Assembly (NCBI RefSeq): GCF_000426385.1 | Contig: NZ_AUFG01000019.1 | Location: 1-64,000, forward strand | Length of the DNA stretch: 64,000 nucleotides | Direction of reading: 5' to 3' | DNA from: Arsenicicoccus bolidensis DSM 15745 | GTDB taxonomy: Bacteria > Actinomycetota > Actinomycetes > Actinomycetales > Dermatophilaceae | Shown: positions 1 through 10,536 of the stretch, piece after piece | Position numbering within the stretch: position 1 is the stretch's first letter | Layout of the letters: every line of letters starts with the position of its first letter | The notes under the pieces: model-generated | The model's database searches: none | The model's input: only the letters and a program-made list of their open reading frames with translations | What the model was told of the DNA's origin: nothing | Position numbers and translations under genes: made by a program

Positions 1-98
1 GAGACGCTTCCGATCCTGAAGGCCTCGACCCCCAACCACCCTCACCCCGTGCTCTAGCGTGTCGCGCTCACCCCCACCTCAAGGTTGAAGAGCCCGAT

Positions 99-491
99 AT
101 GGACGGCATGACAATCGTGCTCACGGTCCTGGCCATCATCGTTGGTGCTGCGTTCTTGATCCACGTCAAGGCTCGCCTGGCTATGCGGAGCCCGATGATT
201 CCGCTGGTAGACCCTGAGTTGAACAACGAGGGCCTCCTCGTAGGCCCGCCTCTCACGCCAAGGGCGCAGCGCGCCTCCAAGCAGTTCATTCGGATGTACC
301 AAGCGTGGCTGTCGGGACAACCCCGCGAGTTGCCCATGCAACTGCTGTCGGCGCAGGGTCAAGTGGTCGTCCCGTTCTTCCAGGCGCAGACCGGCGACGA
401 CGAGATCGCCATGCGGATGTGGTTCATCTACGCCCACGGCTTCTACATGGGGAAGGTGGCCAAGAGCGCGATGATGGGGAACGCGTCGTGA
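99..491 (+). CDS. Small membrane-anchored protein of unknown function
   Basis: I do not recognise this 130-residue protein. It starts with one hydrophobic segment (about residues 4-22) followed by a basic stretch (HVKARLAMR) and a soluble region without known motifs, so a single-pass protein facing the cytoplasm is likely. Two in-frame ATGs exist (99 and 108). The second lies in a context nearly identical to that of the second ATG of the gene at 759, so 108 may be the real start. A possible -10 box TAGCGT lies at 55-60. Base composition is visibly less GC-rich than in the genes after 1.6 kb, which suggests a different origin. The coding assignment rests on the intact frame and sensible composition only. 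Confidence 0.6.
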   Translation: MDGMTIVLTVLAIIVGAAFLIHVKARLAMRSPMIPLVDPELNNEGLLVGPPLTPRAQRASKQFIRMYQAWLSGQPRELPMQLLSAQGQVVVPFFQAQTGDDEIAMRMWFIYAHGFYMGKVAKSAMMGNAS

Positions 492-690
492 GGTCCGGCA
501 GTGTGTCCTTGATGCCGCCGAGTCGTATGGAGAGGTGGCGGCGCTTGACCTCGCGCGGGAGATTCCCGGCACGAAGATGTTCATGGCTGAGTTTGTGCTC
601 GCCGCGCGGATGGGTGTTTTCGTGGCCCTCTCCGACGGTGTCCCTGGGGTTCTCGGGCCGGATGTTACGTCGACCGAATACCCGTTCTGA
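475..690 (+). other. Open frame without a good start, possible frameshifted tail or tiny gene
   Basis: A frame open from 475 to the TGA at 688-690 reads as a plausible acidic peptide (EVRQCVLDAAESYGEVAALD and onward to TSTEYPF). It has no ATG or GTG before the GTG at 535. It begins exactly where the preceding gene ends (stop at 489-491) but in another frame. It could be a 51-residue gene starting at GTG 535, or the original C-terminal part of the upstream gene separated by a frameshift. The first option has no visible ribosome binding site. This is a low-confidence entry. Confidence 0.3.
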
Positions 691-758
691 TCGACATGCT
701 GACCGGCGCGCGGAGCGTACCGGAGGCGCACGTCCAGTAGTTCGATGCAAGCGCCGAT

Positions 759-1181
759 ATGAACGCTATGAGCGAACCCACAGTCTCCAGCCGAGTCGGC
801 GACTTCCTCGGGAAGGTTCTGGCTGGTTGCCTGATCCTCGTCGGAACCCTGTGGGGGCTTCGAGGCTGCGTGACGCTCGACTACGCCACTGATGGTGTTG
901 ACGCTCATGCCGAAGCCATCAAGTCCTGCGACTACTGGGACCGCTACTGGGACGGCCTCCTTCACCTAAACGAGCCGGGCACCGACGAGCAGACCGTTCT
1001 CTCCTATGGGGACATCGCCTATGCCGCCGCGCAGCGAGCGGGTGTCGCGGAGATGCGCTACAAGCCTCTACTGGCTGCCTTCGATCGCTTCGCCGACACG
1101 GTGGACGACACCGACCCCTCGGCTGGACTTTCAGCGGCTGCAGACATCTCTGCCGCGTGCACCACAGCACGGACCTACTAA
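759..1181 (+). CDS. Small membrane-anchored or exported protein of unknown function
   Basis: I do not recognise this 140-residue protein. It has a hydrophobic stretch at about residues 18-35 containing a cysteine (VLAGCLILVGTLWGLRGC), which could be a signal-anchor or a lipoprotein-type export signal, then an acidic soluble domain with Tyr/Trp-rich segments (DYWDRYWDG) and an Ala-rich C-terminus. A second in-frame ATG at 768 is an equally possible start. Like the gene at 99 it has lower GC than the rest of the window and no recognisable partner. The two may form a short unit of foreign or plasmid-like origin. Confidence 0.6.
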   Translation: MNAMSEPTVSSRVGDFLGKVLAGCLILVGTLWGLRGCVTLDYATDGVDAHAEAIKSCDYWDRYWDGLLHLNEPGTDEQTVLSYGDIAYAAAQRAGVAEMRYKPLLAAFDRFADTVDDTDPSAGLSAAADISAACTTARTY

Positions 1182-1529
1182 CGCCGCCGTTCTCACGTCG
1201 CGCACGATTTTCGCCGCGCACGGAGCCACCGCGGTCGTCAGCGGCGTTCCCGCCCGCGCTCGGGGCATACGTCGTCCAGCAACCCTGTGGCACCGCCGAT
1301 ATCGACAGGGAGACCCCATTGGCGGGTCCGTTAGGACAGCGATGGGCGAGGGCCCGCACTCAGACCAGCACGCGAGGACACCAATGTCACACACCTACAC
1401 CGGGCGCGGGGAAACTCCCCAGGAGGCGCGGGGAAACCCGATTTCAGGGTCAGCAGAACAACCCTCTGACCTGCGGGAACGCACTTTGGTCTCCAGCCCG
1501 CCAACAGTCCTCCAGCAGGACACGACGAA
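1182..1529. other. Gene-free spacer with a short direct repeat
   Basis: No gene is supported here. The only structure seen is a 13-base direct repeat GGCGCGGGGAAAC at 1403-1415 and 1425-1437 (22-base period), with a small hairpin GGGG-aaact-CCCC overlapping the first copy. No tRNA, promoter pair or operator was convincing. Confidence 0.5.
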
Positions 1530-1559
1530 GCCCCCGCCGGCCACATGGTCGGCGGGGGC
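1530..1559 (-). terminator. Strong hairpin ending the aromatic catabolic operon
   Basis: A 13-base stem (one G-U pair) closes a 4-base loop ACAT: GCCCCCGCCGGCC pairs with GGTCGGCGGGGGC. It lies 28 bases beyond the stop of the last gene of the minus-strand catabolic cluster. There is no U-tract, as is usual for high-GC actinobacterial terminators. Confidence 0.7.
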
Positions 1560-1587
1560 CTCGTCGTCGTGCGCGTGGATGCGGTCG

Positions 1588-2601
1588 TCAGCCGGCCTCG
1601 GGGAAGGACTCGGTGTCGACGTCCGCCGCCGCACCGGCGCCGTAGCGCGGGCCGTGGACGGTGCGCTCGTTCATCAGCGCCGACGCCCGCTCGAGGACGT
1701 CCGCGGGCAGCGACACGGTCGCGGCGCCCAGGTCCTCCTCGAGGTGCTCGATGCTGCGCGTCCCCGGGATCGCGACGACGTGCTCGCCACGGGACAGGAC
1801 CCAGGCCAGCGCCAGCTGGGCGAGCGTCACCCCGGCCTCCTGCGCCAGCGCGTCGAGCTCGCGCACGATGGCCAGGTTGGCGGCATAGGCGTCGCCCTGG
1901 AAGCGCGGCATCGAGACCCGGAGGTCCTGCTGCGGCAGCGACGCGACGTCCGGCGGGGTCGACGTGAGGATGCCGCGGCCGAGCGGGCTGAACGCCACGA
2001 GCGTGATGCCGAGCTCGGCGCAGACGTCCAGGGCCCCGAGCTCGGGGTTGCGGGTCCACAGGCTGTACTCGTTCTGCACGGCGGCGATCGGGTGCACCGC
2101 GTGGGCGCGCCGGATCGTCGCCGCGGACACCTCGGACAGGCCGATCGCGCGGATCTTGCCCTCGTCGACCAGCTCGGCCATGGCCCCGACGCTCTCCTCG
2201 ACCGGCACGCCGGGATCGACGCGGTGCAGGTAGTAGAGGTCGATGACGTCCGTGCGCAGGCTGGTCAGCGCCTCGTCGCAGGTGCGGCGGATCGTGGCAG
2301 GGCTGCCGTCGATGACGCGCTTGCCGTCGACGCCCGTCATACCGCACTTGCTGGCGAGGGTGAGCTCGTCGCGACGCGACCCGAGGGTGGACCCGACGAG
2401 TCGCTCGTTGGCGCCGAAGCCGTAGAGCGCCGCGGTGTCCAGGTGGTCGACGCCGAGGTCGAGGGCGGCGCGCAGGACCGCGGCGCCCTGCTCCTCGTCC
2501 GGGATGGGGTGGTAGACGTGGCTGAGGTTCATGCAGCCCAGGCCGACGGGGGCGACCTCGAAGGGCCCGAGCCGGCGTCGGGCAGCGTCCGCGAGCGCCA
2601 T
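1588..2601 (-). CDS. Aldo/keto reductase
   Basis: This 337-residue protein has the complete AKR TIM-barrel signature. The catalytic tetrad is visible as Asp55 and Tyr60 (DTAALYG), Lys85 (ASKCG) and His126 (YYLHR), followed by GLSEV and the C-terminal NADP site with IPGTRS. Such enzymes reduce aldehydes or ketones with NADPH in the cytosol. It is the last gene of the aromatic-acid operon. Its ATG overlaps the stop of ligC by one base, so translational coupling is likely. Its substrate cannot be read from sequence; an aromatic aldehyde or ring-cleavage semialdehyde is a reasonable guess from context. Confidence 0.88.
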   Translation of the reverse strand: MALADAARRRLGPFEVAPVGLGCMNLSHVYHPIPDEEQGAAVLRAALDLGVDHLDTAALYGFGANERLVGSTLGSRRDELTLASKCGMTGVDGKRVIDGSPATIRRTCDEALTSLRTDVIDLYYLHRVDPGVPVEESVGAMAELVDEGKIRAIGLSEVSAATIRRAHAVHPIAAVQNEYSLWTRNPELGALDVCAELGITLVAFSPLGRGILTSTPPDVASLPQQDLRVSMPRFQGDAYAANLAIVRELDALAQEAGVTLAQLALAWVLSRGEHVVAIPGTRSIEHLEEDLGAATVSLPADVLERASALMNERTVHGPRYGAGAAADVDTESFPEAG

Positions 2602-3569
2602 CAGGACTGGGCCTCGAGCTGCTTCTCCAGGCCGTCCAGCACGCGGTAGCAGTCGATGACCGACGCGATCGAGGCGTTGGGCTCGCGGCCCTCGCGGATC
2701 GCCGCGACGAACTCGCGGTCCTGCAGCTCGATGCCGTCCATGGAGACGTCGACGTCGCTGACGTCGATCTCCTCCTCCTTGCCGGTCACGAGGTCGTCGT
2801 AGCGCGCGATGTAGGTGCCGGTGTCGCCGATGTAGCGGAAGAAGGTCCCGAGGGGGCCGTCGTTGTTGAACGACAGGGACAGGGTGCAGATCGCGCCGTT
2901 CTCGGCCCGCAGCTGGATCGACATGTCCATCGCGATGCCGAGCTCGGGGTGCATCGGGCCCTGGACGGCGTTGGCCTGCACGATGGGGCTACCGGTCTGG
3001 TAGGCGAACAGGTCCACCGTGTGGGCCGCGTGGTGCCACAGGAGGTGATCGGTCCAGCTGCGCGGCTGGCCGAGGGCGTTGAGGTTCTTGCGACGGAAGA
3101 AGAACGTCTGGACGTCCATCTGCTGTATGGCGAAGTCGCCCGCCGTGATCGCGTTGTGGACCCACTGGTGGCTGGGGTTGAACCGACGCGTGTGGCCCAC
3201 CATGCCGACCAGGCCGCTCGCGCGCTGGGCCTCGAGGCACTCCTCGGCGTCGGCCAGGGAGTCGGCGAGCGGGATCTCGACCATGACGTGCTTGCCGGCG
3301 CGCAGGCACTCCAGCGTCTGCGAGGCGTGGAGCGGGGTCGGCGTCGCGAGGATGACGGCGTCGACGTCGTCGCGCTGCAGGGACTCCTCGAGGCTGCCGA
3401 CGGCGGTGCCGACGCCGTGCTCGTCCGCGAACGCCTGAGCGGACTCGAGGCTGGCGCTGATGATCGTGGTCACCTCGACCCCCTCGATGCGCTTGAGGGC
3501 GTTGACGTGCTTCGCGCCGAAGGCGCCGCCCCCCGCGAGGGCGATCCGGACGGTGTCGGTGGTAGCCAT
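2601..3569 (-). CDS. ligC: 4-carboxy-2-hydroxymuconate-6-semialdehyde dehydrogenase (LigC type)
   Basis: This 322-residue Gfo/Idh/MocA-fold dehydrogenase should oxidise the product of protocatechuate 4,5-cleavage (in its hemiacetal form) to 2-pyrone-4,6-dicarboxylate with NAD(P). Visible features are the Rossmann loop GGGAFG (residues 13-18), Lys93 in AGKHVMVEIP (LigC proteins have VEIP where other family members have an EKP motif), and the HAAHTVDL segment. The start was chosen at the ATG preceded by AGGAGT at good spacing. It lies two bases after the ligAB stop. Position between ligAB and a reductase supports the call over a generic sugar dehydrogenase. Confidence 0.88.
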   Translation of the reverse strand: MATTDTVRIALAGGGAFGAKHVNALKRIEGVEVTTIISASLESAQAFADEHGVGTAVGSLEESLQRDDVDAVILATPTPLHASQTLECLRAGKHVMVEIPLADSLADAEECLEAQRASGLVGMVGHTRRFNPSHQWVHNAITAGDFAIQQMDVQTFFFRRKNLNALGQPRSWTDHLLWHHAAHTVDLFAYQTGSPIVQANAVQGPMHPELGIAMDMSIQLRAENGAICTLSLSFNNDGPLGTFFRYIGDTGTYIARYDDLVTGKEEEIDVSDVDVSMDGIELQDREFVAAIREGREPNASIASVIDCYRVLDGLEKQLEAQS

Positions 3570-3571
3570 GG

Positions 3572-5850
<2,279 letters not shown>

Positions 5851-6066
5851 CGAACCCCCTCGTCGAGCCGGCCGGTCCGGATCGGTCGCGGTGCACGGTC
5901 CATCGTCGGACCTCCTTCGGCGAGGCGCGCACCCGGTGCGCGTCGTGGCAGGTGGGGGGGTGGATCTCCAGGTCCAAAACTCCCACGGGGACCGGCGGGG
6001 CGTCTGCGGCCCTTCCACGGGGCGGAAGGGGGATCGAGCGGGTCGCACCTGCTCGCGCGGACCGCG
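5851..6066 (-). promoter_or_regulatory. Spacer between iclR-type gene and ligI, probable second promoter
   Basis: This is a 216-base non-coding gap inside an otherwise tight minus-strand cluster. It includes the only A-rich patch in the area (CCAAAACT at about 5974). I saw no clear operator palindrome and no copy of the element found upstream of the importer gene. A promoter for the ring-cleavage genes, controlled by the adjacent IclR protein, is an inference from position. Confidence 0.35.
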
Positions 6067-6900
6067 TCAGGACGGGCGGGGGACCCTCGCGCCGAGCGCG
6101 TCGGAGATGGCCTGCGCCGACCCCAGGACGGCCGGGCGCAGCCCGCCGATCCGGTCGGTGGCCGGGGCGCTGGCCACGACGACGCCGAGCGCCGCGTGCA
6201 CGGGCCCCGAGCGCCCCATCCGGATGGGCGCGGCGACCGCCACGGTGGTCTCCGACAGCTGCCGGTCGCTGACGAACACCTGCTCGCGCCGGATGGCGCG
6301 GAGCTGCTCCTGCACCGTGACCGGGTCGGTGACCGTGAACGGCGTGCGCCGCGGGATGGGCTCGGCGAGCACAGCCTCCTGGATCTCGGGCGGTGCGTAG
6401 GCGAGCAGGACGCGCCCCATGCCCGTGGCGGTGATCGGGAACCGGCCACCGACCATCGTGAGCAGCTCGACGGACCGGTGCCCGGCGATGCGCTCGACGA
6501 AGACCAGCTCGGTGCCCTCCCGGACCGCGAGCTGGATGTTCTCGTGCGTCGCCTCGTAGAGGTCCTGCAGGAAGGGCAGGGCGATCTCGCGCAGGATCTG
6601 TCCCCGGGGGCAGCCGGACGCGACCTCCCACAGCCGCAGCCCGACGTGCCACGAGGCGTCGTCGCCGCGCTCGAGCGCGCCCCACTCCTCCATCTCGCGC
6701 ACCACCCGGTGCACCGTGCTCAGGGCGAGGCCGCTCGACCGGGCGATCTGCGTCAGGGTCTGGCTGGGGCGCTCGCGGCTGAAGGTCGCGAGGACCGCCA
6801 TCACCTTGCCGGCGGCCGACACCTGCCCCGGGACGCGCGGGGCCCGCGGACGCCGGTCGGAGGAAGCGACAGGATCCGAAACGTCCGGACGAGGCGTCAT
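6067..6900 (-). CDS. IclR-family transcriptional regulator
   Basis: This 277-residue regulator has an N-terminal winged helix (about residues 25-90, with LTQIARSSGLALSTVHRVV as the helix-turn-helix) and a C-terminal IclR effector domain (GHRSVELL, GMGRVLLA, VAVAAPIR). IclR proteins of the PcaR/PcaU type commonly control protocatechuate and related pathways by binding the aromatic ligand. It starts 10 bases after ligK with GGAG upstream of the ATG, so it is probably co-transcribed with ligJ and ligK. It is the natural candidate regulator of the whole cluster. Whether it activates or represses cannot be read here. Confidence 0.9.
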   Translation of the reverse strand: MTPRPDVSDPVASSDRRPRAPRVPGQVSAAGKVMAVLATFSRERPSQTLTQIARSSGLALSTVHRVVREMEEWGALERGDDASWHVGLRLWEVASGCPRGQILREIALPFLQDLYEATHENIQLAVREGTELVFVERIAGHRSVELLTMVGGRFPITATGMGRVLLAYAPPEIQEAVLAEPIPRRTPFTVTDPVTVQEQLRAIRREQVFVSDRQLSETTVAVAAPIRMGRSGPVHAALGVVVASAPATDRIGGLRPAVLGSAQAISDALGARVPRPS

Positions 6901-6910
6901 CGGGTCTCCG

Positions 6911-7594
6911 TCAGTCGACGTAGCGCAGGCCTGCCTGGTCGAGGCCCTCGCGCATCTCGTAGTAGTCGAGCCCCAGCGTGCCCGATGCGAAGAGCTCGCG
7001 CTTGGCGCCCTCGTTGGCCTCGCGCTTGCGCGCCGCCTCCAGGACCTCGGTGACGCGGTCGGCGGGGACGCAGACGATCCCGTCGTCGTCGGCCACGATC
7101 GCGTCACCGGGGTGGACGATCATGCCGCCGCAGACGAGCGGCACGTTGACCGACCCCAGGGTGGCCTTGATGGTGCCCTTGATCGAGATCGCCCGGCTCC
7201 AGACCGGGAAGCCGATCTCCTCGAGGGTGCGCACGTCGCGGCAGCCGGCGTCGATGACCAGGCCGCGGGCGCCCTGCGCCTGGAAGGACGTGGCCAGCAG
7301 GTCGCCGAAGTAGCCGTCCGTGCAGGGAGAGGTGGGGGCGGCGACGACGACGTCACCTGGGCGGATCTGCTCGGCCGCGACGTGCATCATCCAGTTGTCA
7401 CCGGGCTGGAGCAGCACGGTCACGGCGGTGCCCGAGATCCGGGCCCCGGGATAGATGGGGCGCAGGGAGGGCTGGAGCTGACCGACCCGCCCGAGGGCCT
7501 CGTGGACGGTGGCGCTGCCGAGCTCCGCCAGCGCGTCGGTGGCCTCGCGGTCGGCGCGGGTGATCTGCGTGTGGACGACTCCGAGCTCGTGCAT
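6911..7594 (-). CDS. ligK: 4-carboxy-4-hydroxy-2-oxoadipate aldolase (HMG/CHA aldolase)
   Basis: This 227-residue protein belongs to the RraA-like class II pyruvate aldolase family. It is expected to split 4-carboxy-4-hydroxy-2-oxoadipate into pyruvate and oxaloacetate, the last step of protocatechuate 4,5-cleavage. The active-site segment GDLLATSF (97-104), [10 protein letters not shown] with Arg119 and Asp120 (metal and substrate binding), and [10 protein letters not shown] are all present. The aldolase-type C-terminal extension after residue 200 distinguishes it from short RraA RNase E inhibitors. An AGAGG lies upstream of the ATG. It follows ligJ by 27 bases. Confidence 0.92.
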   Translation of the reverse strand: MHELGVVHTQITRADREATDALAELGSATVHEALGRVGQLQPSLRPIYPGARISGTAVTVLLQPGDNWMMHVAAEQIRPGDVVVAAPTSPCTDGYFGDLLATSFQAQGARGLVIDAGCRDVRTLEEIGFPVWSRAISIKGTIKATLGSVNVPLVCGGMIVHPGDAIVADDDGIVCVPADRVTEVLEAARKREANEGAKRELFASGTLGLDYYEMREGLDQAGLRYVD

Positions 7595-7621
7595 GGGTGG
7601 ATCCTCTCAGGCGGGTGGCGA

Positions 7622-8635
7622 TCAGGAGATGGCTGCGTCGAGCCGGGGGTAGACGCGGCGGGCGTTGTGCTCGAACACGGCGGCGCGACCGGCGTCGTCG
7701 AGGTGCGGGGTGCCGTCGACATACCGGCGGGTGTCGTCGTAGCCGTGCCCGGTGAGCGGGTCGATGCCGCGGACCGCGCCGATCATCTCGGAGGCGAACA
7801 GGATGTTGTCCGTGGGGATGACCTGGGTGAGCAGGTCGACGCCGGGCTGGTGGTAGACGCAGGTGTCGAAGTAGACGTTGCGGAGCAGCTCCTCGGCCGG
7901 GGGCCGCTCCAGCTGCTGCGCCAGGCCACGGAAGCGTCCCCAGTGGTAGGGCACGGCGCCGCCGCCGTGGGGGATCACGAACCGCAGCGTCGGGAAGTCG
8001 GCGAACAGGTCACCCTGGATCAGCTGCATGAACGCCGTGGTGTCGGCGCCCAGGTAGTAGGCGCCGGTCGTGTGGACGGCCGGCACGCAGCTCGTCGACA
8101 CGTGGATCATCCCGGGGATGTCGTGCTCGACCATCTTCTCGTAGAGGGGGTACCAGTAACGGTCCGTCAGCGGCGGGCTCGACCACCGGCCGCCGGAGGG
8201 GTCGGGGTTGACGTTGACGCCGACGAAGCCGTACTCGGTGACGGCCTTGTCGAGCTCGGGCAGCGAGCGCTCGATCGGGACGCCCGGCGACTGCGGGAGC
8301 ATGGCGGCTCCGATGAAGCTGTCGGGGAACAGGCGGCTGACCCGGTGGCAGAGCTCGTTGCAGATGGCCGCCCAGGCCTCCGAGACCGCCGCGTCGCCGA
8401 GGTGGTGCGCCATGAAGCTCGCCCGCGGGCTGAACACCGTGAGGTCGATCCCGCGCTCGCGCATCGTGGCGAGCTGCTGGGTCTGGATCGTCTCGCGGAT
8501 CTCGTCGTCGCTCATCACCAGCTCGCTGCTCGCGGGGGCTGCACCGCCGGTGTCGTATGCCGCGACCTGCCGGTCCCGCCACGCGCCGAGCTGCGGCGGA
8601 GCCGTCGTGTAGTGACCGTGGATGTCGATGATCAT
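7622..8635 (-). CDS. ligJ: 4-oxalomesaconate hydratase (LigJ)
   Basis: This 337-residue amidohydrolase-fold hydratase hydrates the oxalomesaconate tautomer to 4-carboxy-4-hydroxy-2-oxoadipate using a zinc site. The N-terminal metal motif (IDIHGHYT), IHVSTSC, IPHGGGAVPYHWGR and the C-terminal FASEMIGAVRGIDP follow the LigJ family closely, and the length matches. AAGGAG precedes the ATG. It sits between a ModA-like protein and the aldolase ligK, which gives the last two pathway steps in order. Confidence 0.92.
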   Translation of the reverse strand: MIIDIHGHYTTAPPQLGAWRDRQVAAYDTGGAAPASSELVMSDDEIRETIQTQQLATMRERGIDLTVFSPRASFMAHHLGDAAVSEAWAAICNELCHRVSRLFPDSFIGAAMLPQSPGVPIERSLPELDKAVTEYGFVGVNVNPDPSGGRWSSPPLTDRYWYPLYEKMVEHDIPGMIHVSTSCVPAVHTTGAYYLGADTTAFMQLIQGDLFADFPTLRFVIPHGGGAVPYHWGRFRGLAQQLERPPAEELLRNVYFDTCVYHQPGVDLLTQVIPTDNILFASEMIGAVRGIDPLTGHGYDDTRRYVDGTPHLDDAGRAAVFEHNARRVYPRLDAAIS

Positions 8636-8716
8636 GCGGGGCTCCTTGTGGCGGGGCGGGGCTGGCGTAGACGGGGCTGGCGTGGACGGGACGAGGGTCG
8701 GGTCGGGGAGGTGGGG

Positions 8717-9403
8717 TCAGTCGCAGGACCGGGCGAGGCGCGCGATGCCGGCGAGGACGGCGGCCGCGGCCTCGGGCTGGTCGGAGGCGGAGACCACCGC
8801 GCCGACGAACCTGCTCGTGAGCGCCAGGTCCCCCGGGAGCGGGCCGACGACGGCGACGCCCGTCATGCCCTCCAGCTCGGTGCGCTGCTGGACGACGAGG
8901 TCGGCGGTGCCGTCGGCGAGCATGGACCCGACGGGGACGCCGGGCGGGGCCACCACGGTGCGGTCGGCAAGACCCCACGCGTCGAGGATGCGGCGGACGG
9001 CGTCGCCGCTGGGGCCGGTGGAGATGCCCACGGCGCGGGCCCGCTCGACGGCCGCCCGCAACGCCTCGGGGGTCGAGACGTCCGGGAGGTCGGCGCCGTC
9101 GGCGCCCGCCATACGGCCGGAGCCGTCGGCGACCGCCACGACGGCCTCGGTGGCGAGGACGAGCTCCTGCGGCTCGGGCAGGACGTGGCCCTGCGCGGCG
9201 AGGCGCTCGATGGCTCCGGAGGCCAGGACGACGACGTCCACGCCGGCGCCCGAGGCCACCTGCTGCTCGACGTCGACCCCACCGGCGGCGTCCGCGACGA
9301 CGTCGTCAGCGCCGCCCTGCGCCGCGGGCTCGGCCCCGAGCTCCGTCACGAGCCGGGCCAGGAGCGGCGCGGGAGCCTTGGACGAGAGGATGCGAATGGT
9401 CAT
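8717..9403 (-). CDS. Cytosolic ModA-like (substrate-binding-fold) protein in the aromatic operon
   Basis: This 228-residue protein resembles the periplasmic molybdate-binding (ModA-type) fold: two alpha/beta halves, with GISTGPSGDAVRRIL (126-140) and GSMLADGTADLVVQQ (159-173) like the family's ligand-binding segments. It begins MTIRILSSKAP with no signal peptide or lipobox, and no transporter genes are near, so it is probably cytosolic and not a transport component. It lies between vanB and ligJ. The pathway needs an oxalomesaconate tautomerase (LigU) that is otherwise absent from the window, so a catalytic role in that step is a possibility, not shown by sequence. Confidence is high for the fold and low for the role. 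Confidence 0.7.
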   Translation of the reverse strand: MTIRILSSKAPAPLLARLVTELGAEPAAQGGADDVVADAAGGVDVEQQVASGAGVDVVVLASGAIERLAAQGHVLPEPQELVLATEAVVAVADGSGRMAGADGADLPDVSTPEALRAAVERARAVGISTGPSGDAVRRILDAWGLADRTVVAPPGVPVGSMLADGTADLVVQQRTELEGMTGVAVVGPLPGDLALTSRFVGAVVSASDQPEAAAAVLAGIARLARSCD

Positions 9404-9480
9404 GGGGCACCACCGGATTCGAGGGAGCAATGGGCGCAGGCGCGTGATGACGATGGTGGCACGGCGGATCCGACCCTGCC

Positions 9481-10536
9481 TCAGGTGGTCTCGATCGTGA
9501 CGACGGCGGGCCGCTCGGGCGAGCGCGGCGGCGCGTCGTCCGGCTCGTCCGTGTCCCCGATCCGGGGGGTGCCGTGGGCGACGGCGCGGGAGACGCAGGC
9601 GCAGAGGCGGTCGTCGCCGGCCTTCTCGTCGGCGGAGAGGAAGACGTCGCGGTGGTCGACCTGGCCGTCCAGGGCGGTCACCTTGACCTGGCACAGGCCG
9701 CACTCGCCCTTGCGGCAGTCCCACATCATGTCGACGCCCGCCCGCTCCAGGGCCTCGAGCATCGTCGTGCTGGCGTCGACCCGCACCTCGACCCCGGCCG
9801 CGGGGACGCGGACGACGAAGTCCTGCGGGGCCCAGGACCCGGAGTTGCCGAAGGTCTCGAAGCGCAGGTTGGTCACCGGGAGCCCGCGGCGCTCCCACCC
9901 GCGCCGCACGGCGTCCATCAGCCGGATCGGTCCGCACATGTAGAGCTCGGTGGACGCGGCCCGCTCGTCGCCGGCGATGTCGTCGAGCAGGTCCTCGACG
10001 TCCAGCGGCGTGCCCTCGGCGTCGACGGCGAGGCGGACGCGGTCACCGTGCTCGGCGGCGAGCTGGTCGACGTAGGCCATGGCGGCGCGGGTGCGGCCGA
10101 CGTAGTGGACGTCGTAGTCGGACCGGCGGGCCTTGAGGGCGCGCGCCATGCCCAGGACGGCCGTGATGCCGATGCCGCCCGCGAGGACGACATACCGGCT
10201 CGCACCCACCCCCAGGGGGAAGTTCTGCAGGGGCTGGGTGGCCCGCAGCCGGTCACCCGGGACGAGGGCGTGCATGGCGACCGAGCCACCGCGGCTGGCC
10301 GCCGACCGGTGGACCGACAGGGCGAGGCGGCGACCGCCGTCCAGCGACTCGACGACGCTGTAGGAGCGCGTGAGGGTGCCGCGGTCCGGCGTGGGGACCC
10401 GGACGTCGACGTGCGACCCGGGGCGGGCGAGCTGCGGCTCGGCATACCGCAGGACCACCCGACGGATCCCGTCGGCCGCGTCGCCGACCTCGACGACGTC
10501 GACCTCCTGCCAGTGGGCGACCTGGTCGACCGCCAT
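9481..10536 (-). CDS. vanB: Vanillate O-demethylase-like reductase (FMN/NAD/2Fe-2S)
   Basis: This 351-residue class IA-type oxygenase reductase is the electron donor for the Rieske oxygenase encoded just upstream. The domains are an N-terminal flavin domain with RSYS (57-60), an NAD domain with GGIGITAVLGMA (120-131) and CGP (201-203), and a C-terminal plant-type ferredoxin with cysteines 274, 279, 282 and 312. An acidic, Pro-rich tail (328-351) extends beyond the usual end. The ATG overlaps the vanA stop by one base, indicating coupled synthesis. VanB is preferred over phthalate dioxygenase reductase because no dihydroxyphthalate decarboxylase is recognised nearby. Confidence 0.85.
   Translation of the reverse strand: MAVDQVAHWQEVDVVEVGDAADGIRRVVLRYAEPQLARPGSHVDVRVPTPDRGTLTRSYSVVESLDGGRRLALSVHRSAASRGGSVAMHALVPGDRLRATQPLQNFPLGVGASRYVVLAGGIGITAVLGMARALKARRSDYDVHYVGRTRAAMAYVDQLAAEHGDRVRLAVDAEGTPLDVEDLLDDIAGDERAASTELYMCGPIRLMDAVRRGWERRGLPVTNLRFETFGNSGSWAPQDFVVRVPAAGVEVRVDASTTMLEALERAGVDMMWDCRKGECGLCQVKVTALDGQVDHRDVFLSADEKAGDDRLCACVSRAVAHGTPRIGDTDEPDDAPPRSPERPAVVTIETT

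Noticed and set aside
1400-1510. CRISPR-like or tRNA/attachment-site-like sequence (repeated GGCGCGGGGAAAC and a terminal GCCCGCCA)
   Set aside because: Only two short copies at a 22-base period, no spacers, and no T-arm or anticodon arm could be folded, so neither a CRISPR array nor a tRNA is supported.
6716-9943. Very long plus-strand open frame (over 1000 codons)
   Set aside because: It lies antisense to well-recognised lig genes; its Val/Gly/Arg/Asp-rich product is the usual shadow of high-GC coding sequence.
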